A DNA stretch of 64,000 nucleotides from Cytophagales bacterium (GTDB taxonomy: Bacteria; Bacteroidota; Bacteroidia; Cytophagales; Cyclobacteriaceae), in contig DAHVFH010000124.1 in assembly GCA_027317105.1 (NCBI GenBank), forward strand, positions 1 through 64,000. The letters are read 5' to 3'. How positions within the stretch are numbered: the first letter of the stretch is position 1; every line of letters starts with the position of its first letter. Shown piece by piece: positions 8,824 through 17,647 of the stretch. The position numbers were made by a program, and so were the translations under genes. The notes beneath the pieces were generated by a model, which did not search any database, was not told the DNA's origin, and saw only the letters and a list, made by a program, of their open reading frames with translations.

Positions 8824-9054
8824 ATGGACGAACCACTGGAAAAAATAGTTGTATTTCGCGCTTACGATACCGCAATGGACGCTAATCTGGCCAAGACAAA
8901 ATTAGACGCCTACGGCATCCCTTGCTTTTTAACCGATGAACATTTAACCAACCTCTATCCTATCCGGAATTCAATTTTCCCGGGTGTGCGATTGTATATA
9001 TTTGAAAATGATTTAGGACAGGCTAGTGAGATCATGCGCGAAGAAAATCCTTGA
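8824..9054 (+). CDS. DUF2007-family small protein
   Basis: 76 residues from ATG 8824 (MDEPLEKIVVFRAYDTAMDANLAKTKL...). The frame is open further upstream, but only this ATG gives the compact family-length product. The pattern of an N-terminal strand, an amphipathic helix, GIPCFLTDEH and a closing VRLYIFENDLGQA fits DUF2007, described as putative signal-transducing proteins with a ferredoxin-like fold. No catalytic residues are known. It stands alone on the plus strand. Confidence 0.8.
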   Translation: MDEPLEKIVVFRAYDTAMDANLAKTKLDAYGIPCFLTDEHLTNLYPIRNSIFPGVRLYIFENDLGQASEIMREENP

Positions 9055-9116
9055 TACCCTAACTTTTCCTAAATTGCTCGTATCCAGAATCAAGTAACCG
9101 GCATCAAGTATCCCGT

Positions 9117-10877
9117 TCAAATTTTCAAAATCGTAAACTCCACCCTTCGGTTATTGGATCGGCCTACTTCGGTATCGTTCGTATCAATCGGTTTGGTCTC
9201 CCCGTAGCCGTGCGCTTGAAGTCTTGCTGTATCAATTCCTTGGCCAATCAGATAATCAACCACGGCCTGCGAGCGGCCTTGCGATAAATTCAAATTATAT
9301 TCATCCGAACCTTTACTATCCGTATGCCCTGAAATTTCTACCGCAACATTTCCGTTTTGTTTAAGAAAGTCAACTACTTTATTCAATTCGATAAATGATT
9401 CTTGTTTTAAGGTGGTTTTATCAAAATCGAAATAGATATTTTTTAGACGCACGGTCATTCCTACTTCGATTGGCGTCATATAAATATTTTTGGTTACCGG
9501 AATAACCTTTTCATCAACTACCTGAACACTATCGGACGCATTGAGGTATCCCTCTGCCGAGGCAGTGAAAGTATACCAACCAAAATCTCGAATATCTTGA
9601 TGGTAACTTCCTGTATTGGTGGCAGGCGAGAAATTTGCGTTCGTACTTTTTTGAACGATTGATAATTTGCCATTCGTTATTTTACTATTTGTTTTTTTAT
9701 CAATCAGGTCACCGGCCAAGGCCAACTGCTTGGCTATGGGTGAAAGATAAATTTCCACATGCAGCGTAGTGTCATTATTGAGCAGAGGGATTTTGTAATT
9801 ATTGGAATAGGGAAGAAAGCCGGGCGCATTGGCGGCAATTGAATAGCCATCCACCTCAGGTATAGGCGTTCCAAATTCTCCTGTGACCCCCGATTTTAAA
9901 TTGATGGGTTGCTTTAATTCTTTCCATTTTACCTCTACTGAGGCGGCTATAGGTTTCTTTGTTTTCTCATTGTAGGTAATACCGGCAAGGAGTATCTTAA
10001 TGTTGCGCGGCTTAAGAATCAGCAAGTCATAATTGCCGCCATCTACCTTAGCGCCAGAACGGGCGGTAAAAATATTTCCATTGGAGTCGATGGAGAAATA
10101 GGCGTCATCGGCCGAGGTATTTATGGATCGGCCTAGGTTTACGGGCACGCCCCAATTTTGCCAAGAATCATCAAGCCTTGTTGCTTTATACACATCAACA
10201 CCGCCTACCCGCTCTTTCGTAAAACGGTTACTGGCGAAATAAAGTGTCTTTTGTTCGGGGCCAATGAAGGGCGCAAAATCATCGGCTACGGAAGTGATCT
10301 TTAGTTTTGCTGGCCGCGAAAAATCGCCATTGGATTGCAGGCTGCTTTCATATAAGCTGCTGAACTTATCGTTGGCGCGTTCAGAAAAATAAAGAATCAT
10401 GTGCTTGCCATCGTTGGAGAGGGTCGCTCCGTAAAAAATGCCTTTGTACATATTTCCAAAATCGGTGACTTTGAGTTCCGTCCAGTTTCCAGAAGGGCTG
10501 ACCACCGAAAACCCAACATCATTCTTGCCTCGCCCTCCCCGCACAAATAACGAACCGTCTGCAAGAAAATTAAATACCTGATTGTATCGGTTTTGATTAA
10601 ATGGTGAGCCCAAATGTTTGGCTTTTAACCATTCGCCTTTGTCATCCAAGGTAGACACCCAAATATCTTGACTGCCGTTTTTACCATACGTATTTTCCGG
10701 ATGGTTGCTTACAAAATAGTAAAGGCTTTTACCATCCGGGGAAATCACCGGAGAAACTTCATTGTAAAGGGTATTGATATTATCATTGATTTTCACCAAT
10801 TCATAACGCGGACTTATTTCCTGGGCAAAAGAGATCATGCAACAAAGACAAAAGATAAGCAGATAGAGTGGCCTCAT
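9117..10877 (-). CDS. OmpA-family protein with PD40 propeller
   Basis: 586 residues with signal peptide (MRPLYLLIFCLCCMISFA). The N-terminal half carries WD40-like PD40 repeats (SPDGKSLYYFVSN, SNDGKHMILYFSE, KTLYFASNRF), followed by a carboxypeptidase-regulatory-like beta domain around residues 300-440. The end is a C-terminal OmpA domain (YFDFDKTTL, SGHTDSKGSDEYN, LSQGRSQAV, NRRVEF) whose conserved Asp and Arg bind peptidoglycan. This layout is common in Bacteroidota and ties the outer membrane to the wall; relatives occur among gliding/T9SS accessory proteins. It lies 135 bp downstream of the PPTase gene on the same strand. Confidence 0.9.
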   Translation of the reverse strand: MRPLYLLIFCLCCMISFAQEISPRYELVKINDNINTLYNEVSPVISPDGKSLYYFVSNHPENTYGKNGSQDIWVSTLDDKGEWLKAKHLGSPFNQNRYNQVFNFLADGSLFVRGGRGKNDVGFSVVSPSGNWTELKVTDFGNMYKGIFYGATLSNDGKHMILYFSERANDKFSSLYESSLQSNGDFSRPAKLKITSVADDFAPFIGPEQKTLYFASNRFTKERVGGVDVYKATRLDDSWQNWGVPVNLGRSINTSADDAYFSIDSNGNIFTARSGAKVDGGNYDLLILKPRNIKILLAGITYNEKTKKPIAASVEVKWKELKQPINLKSGVTGEFGTPIPEVDGYSIAANAPGFLPYSNNYKIPLLNNDTTLHVEIYLSPIAKQLALAGDLIDKKTNSKITNGKLSIVQKSTNANFSPATNTGSYHQDIRDFGWYTFTASAEGYLNASDSVQVVDEKVIPVTKNIYMTPIEVGMTVRLKNIYFDFDKTTLKQESFIELNKVVDFLKQNGNVAVEISGHTDSKGSDEYNLNLSQGRSQAVVDYLIGQGIDTARLQAHGYGETKPIDTNDTEVGRSNNRRVEFTILKI

Positions 10878-11012
10878 GGAGTTTATATTTGGATTAAAGA
10901 TAAAAAATTTTCCCTTTTGTAAACCCGAACTTAGGTAAATCAGAATTACTCAGCTCATTGATCTTGATAACTGAATTTATTTCTGGTTAAAATCTTAGCC
11001 GAGTTGATCCGT

Positions 11013-11642
11013 TCAATGATCACTACTCTTCGTTTTAACCAAAACATAATCGGGTTCAATTCGATAATCAAGCGTAACCACTTCTGTTTTTTCCGAAGAA
11101 ATAATTCCTCTTAAACTTCCTTCCTCTTGTAACTGAAACGGTTCTACATTCAATTGACTAGAAAAATGAAGGCCGCCTTTGCCATGGATTTTGAACATGA
11201 CTTCTTTGGCACACCAAAAGACGGTTTGCTTGATGATGTCGCTTCCCGCATCCGCCAATTCAATCGAAGAAAATATTCGAGGGGCAATTCTTAAAATTTT
11301 CTCCTTGGGTTGCTCAAGATCAATGCCCACAGGGTGATCATAATCAATTTGAGCGGCCACGTAAGGATACGAATGGGAAAGTGAAAGCTGATGGGGATAT
11401 TTTTCAAGAAAGGGTTTGCCAAAAATATCTTTGCGAATACCAAAATAACGCAAGCCCAAGTGGTTGGCCAGGGAAAGAACCAAATGCCTTGCCGCAAGCC
11501 ACTCCAATTTCTTATTTTCATGCGTGATGTCAGTGGGCGGATAACCAATAAGTTTATTCTCAAGCTGCGTTTCACTTTCATTGATGTGCCAGATCGCCCA
11601 ACCGCTTTGTTTCCCTGTTTGATGAATTTGTAATAAAGGCAT
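11013..11642 (-). CDS. 4'-phosphopantetheinyl transferase superfamily protein (Sfp type)
   Basis: 209 residues, the Sfp-like two-lobe size rather than the short AcpS type. It shows LSLSHSYPYVAA, the Mg-binding GIDLEQP motif and WCAKEVMFKIHGKG, which transfers phosphopantetheine from CoA to a carrier-protein serine. A separate AcpS gene at 55441-55860 presumably serves the acyl carrier proteins of the right-end cluster or fatty-acid synthesis, so this one may act on other carriers; that division is inference. Start ATG at 11642. Confidence 0.85.
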   Translation of the reverse strand: MPLLQIHQTGKQSGWAIWHINESETQLENKLIGYPPTDITHENKKLEWLAARHLVLSLANHLGLRYFGIRKDIFGKPFLEKYPHQLSLSHSYPYVAAQIDYDHPVGIDLEQPKEKILRIAPRIFSSIELADAGSDIIKQTVFWCAKEVMFKIHGKGGLHFSSQLNVEPFQLQEEGSLRGIISSEKTEVVTLDYRIEPDYVLVKTKSSDH

Positions 11643-11862
11643 TGGTATTCCGTTTTTAATGGTACAATTTTGGTAAAAATAGGATGCTTCACAAAATAAT
11701 TACTATTGTCAACGCGAATACTTGCAATAGAAATACGAAAGTTGGGCCACCAATGCAAAGACCTCCAGTTCAACAGGCAGTCTTTCAGAAAACCACAAGG
11801 CTGGCCGACATCCCAATTTCAAAAAAAGGCTAAGAGAAAACTAGGAATGCAATTCCAAAAAT

Positions 11863-12777
11863 TTGAATAATCTACAAGTCACCAAACTCCACACCTTCAT
11901 CGGTCACCAAGACTGTGTATATGCCTTGCAACCCGGTGCTGCTCCCAATTTGTTTTTCTCCGGTGGGGGCGATGGCCTGCTCGTACAATGGGATTTGCAG
12001 CATTTAAGCGATGGCGAGTTAATCGCTAAGTTCCCCAACTCCATCTATGCGCTTCTCCATCTCAAGGAAAAAAAATTAATTCTTGCTGGCCAGAATTTTT
12101 CGGGCATCCACCTAATCGACTATCAAAACAAAAAAGAACTAACCTCTCTTCAATTGACTTCTTCCTACATCTTTGATATCCAATCTTTTGGAAACCATAT
12201 CATTATCGCCACGGGTGATGGAATTTTAACCATTGTGGACTTAGAGAAATGGGAAATCAAAAAGCGAATTAAGGCTTCTGAAAAAAGTGCCCGTGCGGTT
12301 GCCATCAATCCAATGAAAGGTGAAATGGCCGTAGGCTATAGCGACTATAGCTTACGCATTTTTAGTTTAGAGGATTTCAAACTGAAGCATGAAATAATAG
12401 CTCACCAAAATTCTGTATTTGCAGTCAGCTACTCCCCCGATCGAAAATATTTACTGAGTGGATCGCGGGATGCTAAACTGAAAGCATGGGACGTGGATGC
12501 CAATTATCGCCTGGCGGAAGAAGTATCGGCTCATTTGTATGCGATCAACCACATTGCCTTCTCACCGAACGGAAAATACGTAGCCACCGCGAGCATGGAT
12601 AAGTCAATAAAAGTCTGGGATGACAAGGATTTGAAACTCCTTAAGGTAATCGATAAAGGTCGCCATGCTGGCCATGGTACTTCAGTAAACAAACTGCTCT
12701 GGACTTCGTATAATAACCAATTGGTAAGTGCCAGCGATGACCGTACCATTTCTGCCTGGGATTTACTATTTTTGTAA
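11863..12777 (+). CDS. WD40 repeat protein
   Basis: 304 residues with about seven WD40 blades. Recognisable repeats include LHTFIGHQDCVYAL near the start, SPDRKYLLSGSRDAKLKAWDV, SPNGKYVATASMDKSIKVWDD and a terminal SASDDRTISAWDL. It has no signal peptide, so a cytoplasmic beta-propeller scaffold is likely. The start appears to be TTG 11863, because the ATG just upstream runs into a stop within a few codons. It is divergent from the PPTase gene. Confidence 0.85.
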   Translation: MNNLQVTKLHTFIGHQDCVYALQPGAAPNLFFSGGGDGLLVQWDLQHLSDGELIAKFPNSIYALLHLKEKKLILAGQNFSGIHLIDYQNKKELTSLQLTSSYIFDIQSFGNHIIIATGDGILTIVDLEKWEIKKRIKASEKSARAVAINPMKGEMAVGYSDYSLRIFSLEDFKLKHEIIAHQNSVFAVSYSPDRKYLLSGSRDAKLKAWDVDANYRLAEEVSAHLYAINHIAFSPNGKYVATASMDKSIKVWDDKDLKLLKVIDKGRHAGHGTSVNKLLWTSYNNQLVSASDDRTISAWDLLFL

Positions 12778-12881
12778 ATCGTTCTTTTTAGTATTGACCG
12801 CTTAGTGCTGTAAAGCCTGTTGAAAACATTTTTTAAACTTTTAAGTCAAACTATTTTTTTAAACGTTAAAGACAAATTATC

Positions 12882-13613
12882 ATGAAAATCACGCCACTGG
12901 AAATCCGCCAGAAGACTTTTGAGAAAAGTATGCGCGGCTACGACAAAGATGAAGTGTACGCTTTCTTGCAGACCCTTTCGCAAGAATGGGAACGCACCGT
13001 TGATGAAACGAAGGAGATGCGAATTAAAATGGAAGCCACCGAACGCGAGGTGAACAAACTTCGGGAAGTGGAAAGCTCACTCTTCAAAACACTAAAAACC
13101 GCTGAAGACACAGGTGCCAACACCATAGAGCAGGCAAAGAAAACAGCCGAACTTATACTTCGCGAAAACCAGATGAATGCCGATGCGCTCATCAACGAAG
13201 CCAAGCGAAGAGCAAAAAATACAATTGAAGAGGCCGAGTCCATTTCAAAACAAATGCTGGCCGAAATGGAAGACCGGCTAAAATCGCTGGGGCAACATTA
13301 CAAAAACCTTGAATTGCAAAAAGAGAATTTACTCTCCGATCTAAAACGGTTGGCTAACGAAACCATTGACCGGATTGATCGGGCTAAAGCTGCCAGCCGT
13401 GAGTTTGATCCCGATCAGCACCTTGCGTTGGCAAAACGGGAGACAAAAAAATCGCTATTTCCCAATGCGGATGTTGAAGCAGAGATGAAAAATCCTGAGC
13501 CCGTTGCTGAACCAAAACCCGAACCCGCGCAAGTAGTACCAACCGAACAAGCAAAACCTTCGATGGCAGAAGCGATGAAAATCCAGCGCTCCTTTTTTGA
13601 CGAAATTCAATGA
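12882..13613 (+). CDS. DivIVA-domain coiled-coil protein
   Basis: 243 residues. The N-terminus (MKITPLEIRQKTFEKSMRGYDKDEVYAFL) is the DivIVA/GpsB membrane-binding signature. A long coiled coil follows to about residue 165, then a proline-rich linker, and a short conserved tail (MKIQRSFFDEIQ). In Gram-positive bacteria these proteins recognise curved membrane at poles and septa; Bacteroidota homologues are poorly characterised. The stop codon overlaps the folB start by 4 bp (ATGA), so the two are translationally coupled. Confidence 0.88.
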   Translation: MKITPLEIRQKTFEKSMRGYDKDEVYAFLQTLSQEWERTVDETKEMRIKMEATEREVNKLREVESSLFKTLKTAEDTGANTIEQAKKTAELILRENQMNADALINEAKRRAKNTIEEAESISKQMLAEMEDRLKSLGQHYKNLELQKENLLSDLKRLANETIDRIDRAKAASREFDPDQHLALAKRETKKSLFPNADVEAEMKNPEPVAEPKPEPAQVVPTEQAKPSMAEAMKIQRSFFDEIQ

Positions 13614-13969
13614 AGGGTAAAGTAGCGCTGGAAGGCCTGGAGTTTCATGCTTACCATGGCGTTTATCCGCAAGAGCGCTCTTCGGGAAATAAATTTGAAG
13701 TGGACGTGATGGTAGAAACTGAATTTCAGGAAACTGCCTTTCAGGACGACCTCAGTGGCACCATCAACTACGAAGACTTGTACACGCTCGTAAAAAAGGA
13801 AATGGAAAAGCCCTCCAAACTTTTAGAGTCTGTAGGCCACGCCATCGCAGAAAAAGTTCTTCAACGATTTGTCAGTGCCATCAACGTGGAAGTAAAGATC
13901 TCCAAATTCAATCCCCCTATTGGTGGGGTTTGTAGAAAGGCCAGTGTGGTGGTGAGCAGAGTAAAATAG
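13610..13969 (+). CDS. folB: Dihydroneopterin aldolase
   Basis: 119 residues, the standard length. The start (KVALEGLEFHAYHGVYPQERSSGNKFEVDV) is the folB signature, with the conserved Tyr/His region and catalytic KISKFNPPIGG near the end. It converts 7,8-dihydroneopterin to 6-hydroxymethyl-dihydropterin and glycolaldehyde in folate synthesis. It starts inside the last codons of the DivIVA-like gene. Confidence 0.92.
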   Translation: MKGKVALEGLEFHAYHGVYPQERSSGNKFEVDVMVETEFQETAFQDDLSGTINYEDLYTLVKKEMEKPSKLLESVGHAIAEKVLQRFVSAINVEVKISKFNPPIGGVCRKASVVVSRVK

Positions 13970-14096
13970 GAAAACCTTTTGCGGTCTTTAATCATGGATA
14001 TTTTACACCATCAATAGTTTGCAGTTCAATTTTTTTTCTTTTTCACTCAAATTCTATACCGTTTTTCTACCTTGGCACGCTTGGCCTAATTAATCT

Positions 14097-14528
14097 ATGG
14101 ACTATCGGGAAACTATTACCGGACTTTACTACCTTTTGATCTGTGCCGATGGCACGGTGAACGAAAAAGAGCTGACGCTGGGCAAGAAAATGATTGCAGC
14201 CGAAGGTTTCGATGCCCAGAAATTCGAAACGGCAATGGATGGCTTTAAAACCAAAGACAAAGCAACACTCTATAATGAGTGCCTTTTCGGATTAAAAAAG
14301 CTCGATAAACAAAAGCAAATCCGCACGATCTCGTGGCTATGCGTGATTGCAAACTCCGATGGGTTTATGGACAAGGACGAATGGGGGCTTATCTACAAGA
14401 TTTACAACACTGAACTCAGCCTTCAACTCGATGAAATCATGAAGACTCAAAAGGAATTGAATAAAATTCTTCATGGGAAAGAGTTTCAGTCGTATGGAAT
14501 TAAAATGGACGACCGAAAAGAAGATTGA
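14097..14528 (+). CDS. TerB-like protein
   Basis: 143 residues, helical and without signal peptide. The repeated pattern LLICADGTVNEKEL and CVIANSDGFMDKDEWGLIYKIY, two acidic ADG/SDG loops each followed by an E-rich helix, is that of TerB (tellurite-resistance) domains, which bind divalent metal. The cellular role is unknown. No other ter genes adjoin, so a tellurite function should not be assumed. It is convergent with the HesB-like gene. Confidence 0.7.
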   Translation: MDYRETITGLYYLLICADGTVNEKELTLGKKMIAAEGFDAQKFETAMDGFKTKDKATLYNECLFGLKKLDKQKQIRTISWLCVIANSDGFMDKDEWGLIYKIYNTELSLQLDEIMKTQKELNKILHGKEFQSYGIKMDDRKED

Positions 14529-14541
14529 ATCCAAAAGGGCA

Positions 14542-14868
14542 TTATTTCTTTCCCCGTGCAATCGCCTCTTGTTCTACAAACATAAAACCTCTCGCATCAC
14601 CACCTTCATAAAAATCTACGGCTTTGCCAATCAGAAACATGGTTTGTTTTTTTTCTAACAGGATGGTAATTCCCTCGATTTGATATACCAGATCAGTGGG
14701 CTTTTGCTTATCAAATCCAATAATGAAAGAGACCCCTCCACAGCCATGCCCGCCTCGTGCGCCTACGCGTAATCCATAGTCTGCCGGAATATTTTTAGTC
14801 TGCATAATTTTTCGGGCTTCGGCAGCGGCCATAGGGGTTAGAATAACGGGTTGCAGTGAATTGAACAT
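14542..14868 (-). CDS. HesB/IscA-family protein lacking the C-terminal cysteine pair
   Basis: 108 residues in the A-type Fe-S carrier fold (LTPMAAAEARKIMQ..., GLRVGARGGHGCGGVSFIIGFD). Classical IscA/ErpA proteins have one Cys here and a C-terminal CxC pair. This protein keeps the first (HGCGG) but ends ARGFMFVEQEAIARGKK without cysteines. It may bind a cluster with other ligands or act differently. No other Fe-S assembly gene is nearby. It lies 12 bp beyond the ParE gene on the same strand. Confidence 0.8.
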   Translation of the reverse strand: MFNSLQPVILTPMAAAEARKIMQTKNIPADYGLRVGARGGHGCGGVSFIIGFDKQKPTDLVYQIEGITILLEKKQTMFLIGKAVDFYEGGDARGFMFVEQEAIARGKK

Positions 14869-14880
14869 ATTAAACTCCCT

Positions 14881-15173
14881 TTAGCTTTTCAGGACTTTGT
14901 GAGGCATAAAAATTCGCGAGATGACAACTCGATCTTTTTCAACTCGATAAATAATCTTGTAAGAAAACACGACCAAAAAACGATATTCTGATTTCTTATG
15001 CTTTAACAATGGCTCAACCACGCCCAATTGAGGGCGGGTAGAGAGCAAAGAAGATGTTTTTACTATCTTATCTAACACAATTGAAGCATACGAAACACCC
15101 TTTCTTCTTTAATATAGCGAACTGATCTTTCCAGTTGACTGAAGGCTTTATTCGTCCAGATTATTTTAACCAT
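14881..15173 (-). pseudogene. RelE/ParE-family toxin, frameshifted
   Basis: ATG at 15171-15173 overlaps the antitoxin stop and reads MVKIIWTNKAFSQLERSVRYIKEER, a ParE N-terminus, then breaks off at LQLC-stop. The next frame carries on as VSYASIVLDKIVKTSSLLSTRPQLG... through EYRFLVVFSYKIIYRVE and ISRIFMPHKVLKS, a ParE C-terminus. One missing G in the GGG run (plus strand 15098-15100) would restore R-G-V-S-Y and a 97-residue product, the family's usual length. Either the toxin is inactivated or this is a homopolymer sequencing error. Starting from the internal GTG gives only a 65-residue fragment without the N-terminal helices. Confidence 0.8.
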
Positions 15174-15352
15174 TGGTTAGTCCGAGCTATAACTTCCTGA
15201 TGTGACAAAATTTCCCCACGCTTTTCCTCTTCTTCCGATTCATCAATATCGTTTAATAATGCTAATTGCTCATAAATATCATCAAGCTTGGTTTCGTGAT
15301 TAACATTTTCAGCAATTTGAATTAGGTATTCTTTTATTTTTTCACTGGTCAT
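15161..15352 (-). CDS. Probable antitoxin partner of ParE
   Basis: 63 residues, acidic (DIDESEEEEKRGE), ending SHQEVIARTNQWLK. It lies directly upstream of the ParE reading frame with a 13-bp overlap, the usual antitoxin-first order. The length and the 'EILSHQEV' tail match small antitoxins paired with ParE in Bacteroidota. Assignment rests mostly on position. It neutralises the toxin by binding and probably represses its own promoter. Confidence 0.7.
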   Translation of the reverse strand: MTSEKIKEYLIQIAENVNHETKLDDIYEQLALLNDIDESEEEEKRGEILSHQEVIARTNQWLK

Positions 15353-15416
15353 AATTGTCTCTTCTGTCTATAAAATTACTTAAATTTCCAACATAATCGA
15401 TACTTAATCAATTCCT

Positions 15417-15938
15417 ATGGAAGCCCTTATTGAATTTGGAAAAATCCTTATCCCTGCCTCGTTGGTACTCTATGCCGTCTATCTGACGGTGCGCAGTTTT
15501 ATTACCAGAGAAATAGAATTGAAAAAACTCGAAGTACGTACCCGAAGTATTGAAACCCTTTTACCGGCTAGGCTTCAAGCCTACGAGCGGATTACCTTGT
15601 TCCTTGAGCGCATCTCTCCTCAAAACTTACTCATTCGCCTGAACAATCCAGAGTTCACCGCACGTGATTTTCAGAAAGTGTTACTCGATGACATCCGAAA
15701 TGAATACAATCATAATGTGTCGCAGCAAGTATACATGTCAGAAGAAGTCTGGAACCAGGTGCGCAATGCCAAAGAGGACTTAATCATGATGATCAACGAG
15801 TCGGCCATCCAGTTAGCACCGGATACCACCAGCATCGAATTGTCAAAGAAAATTTTCGAAGCGGTGATGAACAAAAAACAAGATCCCATCGGCCATGCGT
15901 TAAGCGAATTAAAAAAAGAAATCCATCAAATTTTTTAG
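15417..15938 (+). CDS. Conserved membrane-anchored protein of unknown function
   Basis: 173 residues with one N-terminal transmembrane helix (about 8-28). A charged helical cytoplasmic part follows (LPARLQAYERITLFLERISPQNLLIRLNNP...). I know this pattern from conserved Bacteroidota proteins but can assign no function. It is 3 bp from the next gene, so it heads a tight three-gene run (15417-17548). Confidence 0.75.
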   Translation: MEALIEFGKILIPASLVLYAVYLTVRSFITREIELKKLEVRTRSIETLLPARLQAYERITLFLERISPQNLLIRLNNPEFTARDFQKVLLDDIRNEYNHNVSQQVYMSEEVWNQVRNAKEDLIMMINESAIQLAPDTTSIELSKKIFEAVMNKKQDPIGHALSELKKEIHQIF

Positions 15939-15941
15939 TTC

Positions 15942-16589
15942 ATGGCAAAAACTGCATTGTTGGCCGGAAGTACGGGGTTAATCGGTGGACAGTTGTTGGA
16001 ATTGTTGTTAAAGGATGAACGCTATTCTTCGGTGATCGCTATCAGCAGAAAACCAATAACTACTGCTAATGCTAAGCTCATCAATTTAGTTTGCGAGTTA
16101 AACGACCTTTCGAAGCATCATACCCAATTAAAAGCGGATGATGTTTTTTGTTGTCTTGGAACCACGATCAAAAAAGCTAAGTCAAAAGAAAATTTTCGAG
16201 CTGTAGATTTTGATGCTCCATTGGCATTAGCCAGGCTTTCAAAGGAGCAAGGCGCTAAAACCTATTTACTGATATCTTCATTGGGTGCCAATAAAGATTC
16301 CGGTATTTTCTATAACAAAGTAAAAGGTGAAGTAGAGGAAGCGATCAAGCAGGTGGGTTTTAATTCCCTTCACGTCCTTCGTCCTTCACTTTTGCTGGGG
16401 CCTCGTCAAGAAGAACGAACGGGCGAGGATGCCGCCAAGTTTTTCTATAAAGTTTTGGGATTTTTAATACCCAAAAAATACCAGGCAATTGAATCCGCGA
16501 AAGTGGCGACAGCGATGCTGCATTTCGCATGTATTGAAGTACCTGGCTTCAAGGTTCATGAATCCTATCAGCTTCAACAATTTGAATGA
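15942..16589 (+). CDS. NAD(P)-binding Rossmann-fold oxidoreductase/epimerase-like protein
   Basis: 215 residues. A glycine-rich dinucleotide site is near the start (LLAGSTGLIGGQLLELLL), followed by VFCCLGTT, the SSLGAN strand, YNKVKGEVEEA (Tyr-xxx-Lys) and LRPSLLLGPR. This is the atypical short-chain dehydrogenase pattern of the HTATIP2/YbjT-like group. Substrate is unknown. It overlaps the next gene by 4 bp (ATGA). Confidence 0.85.
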   Translation: MAKTALLAGSTGLIGGQLLELLLKDERYSSVIAISRKPITTANAKLINLVCELNDLSKHHTQLKADDVFCCLGTTIKKAKSKENFRAVDFDAPLALARLSKEQGAKTYLLISSLGANKDSGIFYNKVKGEVEEAIKQVGFNSLHVLRPSLLLGPRQEERTGEDAAKFFYKVLGFLIPKKYQAIESAKVATAMLHFACIEVPGFKVHESYQLQQFE

Positions 16590-17548
16590 GAGTATTACGG
16601 CCATTTTTAACAGTATTTTTTATTCCAGCCCTCGGCTTCTCACAAAATTCATTTTCCATAAGCGGCCAACTTATTGATGCTGACACAAAACAGCCAGTAC
16701 CTTTTGCCACCGTATTCCTTTCTAACTCGGCATTTGGTTCAACCGCAAAAGAAGACGGAACCTACTTTTTTGACCAAATCCCTCCCGGAAAATATGAGCT
16801 TATGGTTTCAGAAGTGGGTTATCAACGGTTTAGCCACCTCGTTTTATTTTCCGATTCGTCCATAAAACTAAACATCGCACTAAAGCAACAAATCACGAAA
16901 CTGAAGGAGGTCATTGTCACCGCAGACCGATCGGATTTTAATAAATGGTATCCAGCTTTTAAAAAATATTTTCTAGGTGATATGCCAAATTCAAATAAGT
17001 GTACAATACTTAACCCAGATGTAATTGACCTTCAATATGACTCTGAAAAGAAAATCTTGAAAGGATATGCCGACCTACCTATTGAAATCGAAAATAAAGC
17101 GATTGGATATCAGATTCATTATATGCTAGATGAATTCGAAGTGGTTTATACTGCAAATTCAAGTTCTTTCAAATATTATGGGATCGCTCGATTTGAAGAG
17201 CTCGTTCCGGTAAACCATGCGCAAATGGTAATATGGAGAAAAAGAAGAGATAAAGCGTACTATGGATCTTTAAGTCATTTTATGAAATCGCTTTTACAAC
17301 GTGAACTTTTGAAGAATGAATTTGGCATTTTCAAACCCTCGAAAGATGGGGATTGGCATAAAATTACCGAGGACTCTTTGTTTACAAAATCAAAAAGAAA
17401 CCAAATAAACTACAAAGGCAGAATGGGTATTGAATTCTATGGTCAACCTGAACAGAGTCGGGTTTCTGGTGTTTACCATTCGTACCAAATCTCAACAGTG
17501 CGCCTTGAAGAAGATTCAATAACCATCTATGACAATGGATATTTTTAA
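16586..17548 (+). CDS. Exported protein with carboxypeptidase-regulatory-like domain
   Basis: 320 residues with signal peptide (MRVLRPFLTVFFIPALGFSQ). Residues about 23-105 form a CarboxypepD_reg-like beta-sandwich (SISGQLIDADTKQPVPFATVFL, GTYFFDQIPPGKYELMVSEVGYQ). The remaining 200 residues form a domain seen behind this module in other Bacteroidota envelope proteins, of unknown role. It lacks a TonB-dependent barrel. Translationally coupled to the preceding oxidoreductase. Confidence 0.82.
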   Translation: MRVLRPFLTVFFIPALGFSQNSFSISGQLIDADTKQPVPFATVFLSNSAFGSTAKEDGTYFFDQIPPGKYELMVSEVGYQRFSHLVLFSDSSIKLNIALKQQITKLKEVIVTADRSDFNKWYPAFKKYFLGDMPNSNKCTILNPDVIDLQYDSEKKILKGYADLPIEIENKAIGYQIHYMLDEFEVVYTANSSSFKYYGIARFEELVPVNHAQMVIWRKRRDKAYYGSLSHFMKSLLQRELLKNEFGIFKPSKDGDWHKITEDSLFTKSKRNQINYKGRMGIEFYGQPEQSRVSGVYHSYQISTVRLEEDSITIYDNGYF

Positions 17549-17647
17549 AATTTCAAAAGCTTTAAATTAGATGGCTACTTGGTTCATCGCACGTGTATCG
17601 GTAATTTGGTTCCATCGGGCTATCAACCGACTTCCAAACTAAAATAA

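Noticed and set aside
11291..11773. 160-codon minus-strand ORF overlapping the PPTase gene
   Set aside because: Different frame from the PPTase, which has the intact GIDLE and WCAKE motifs; the ORF looks random.
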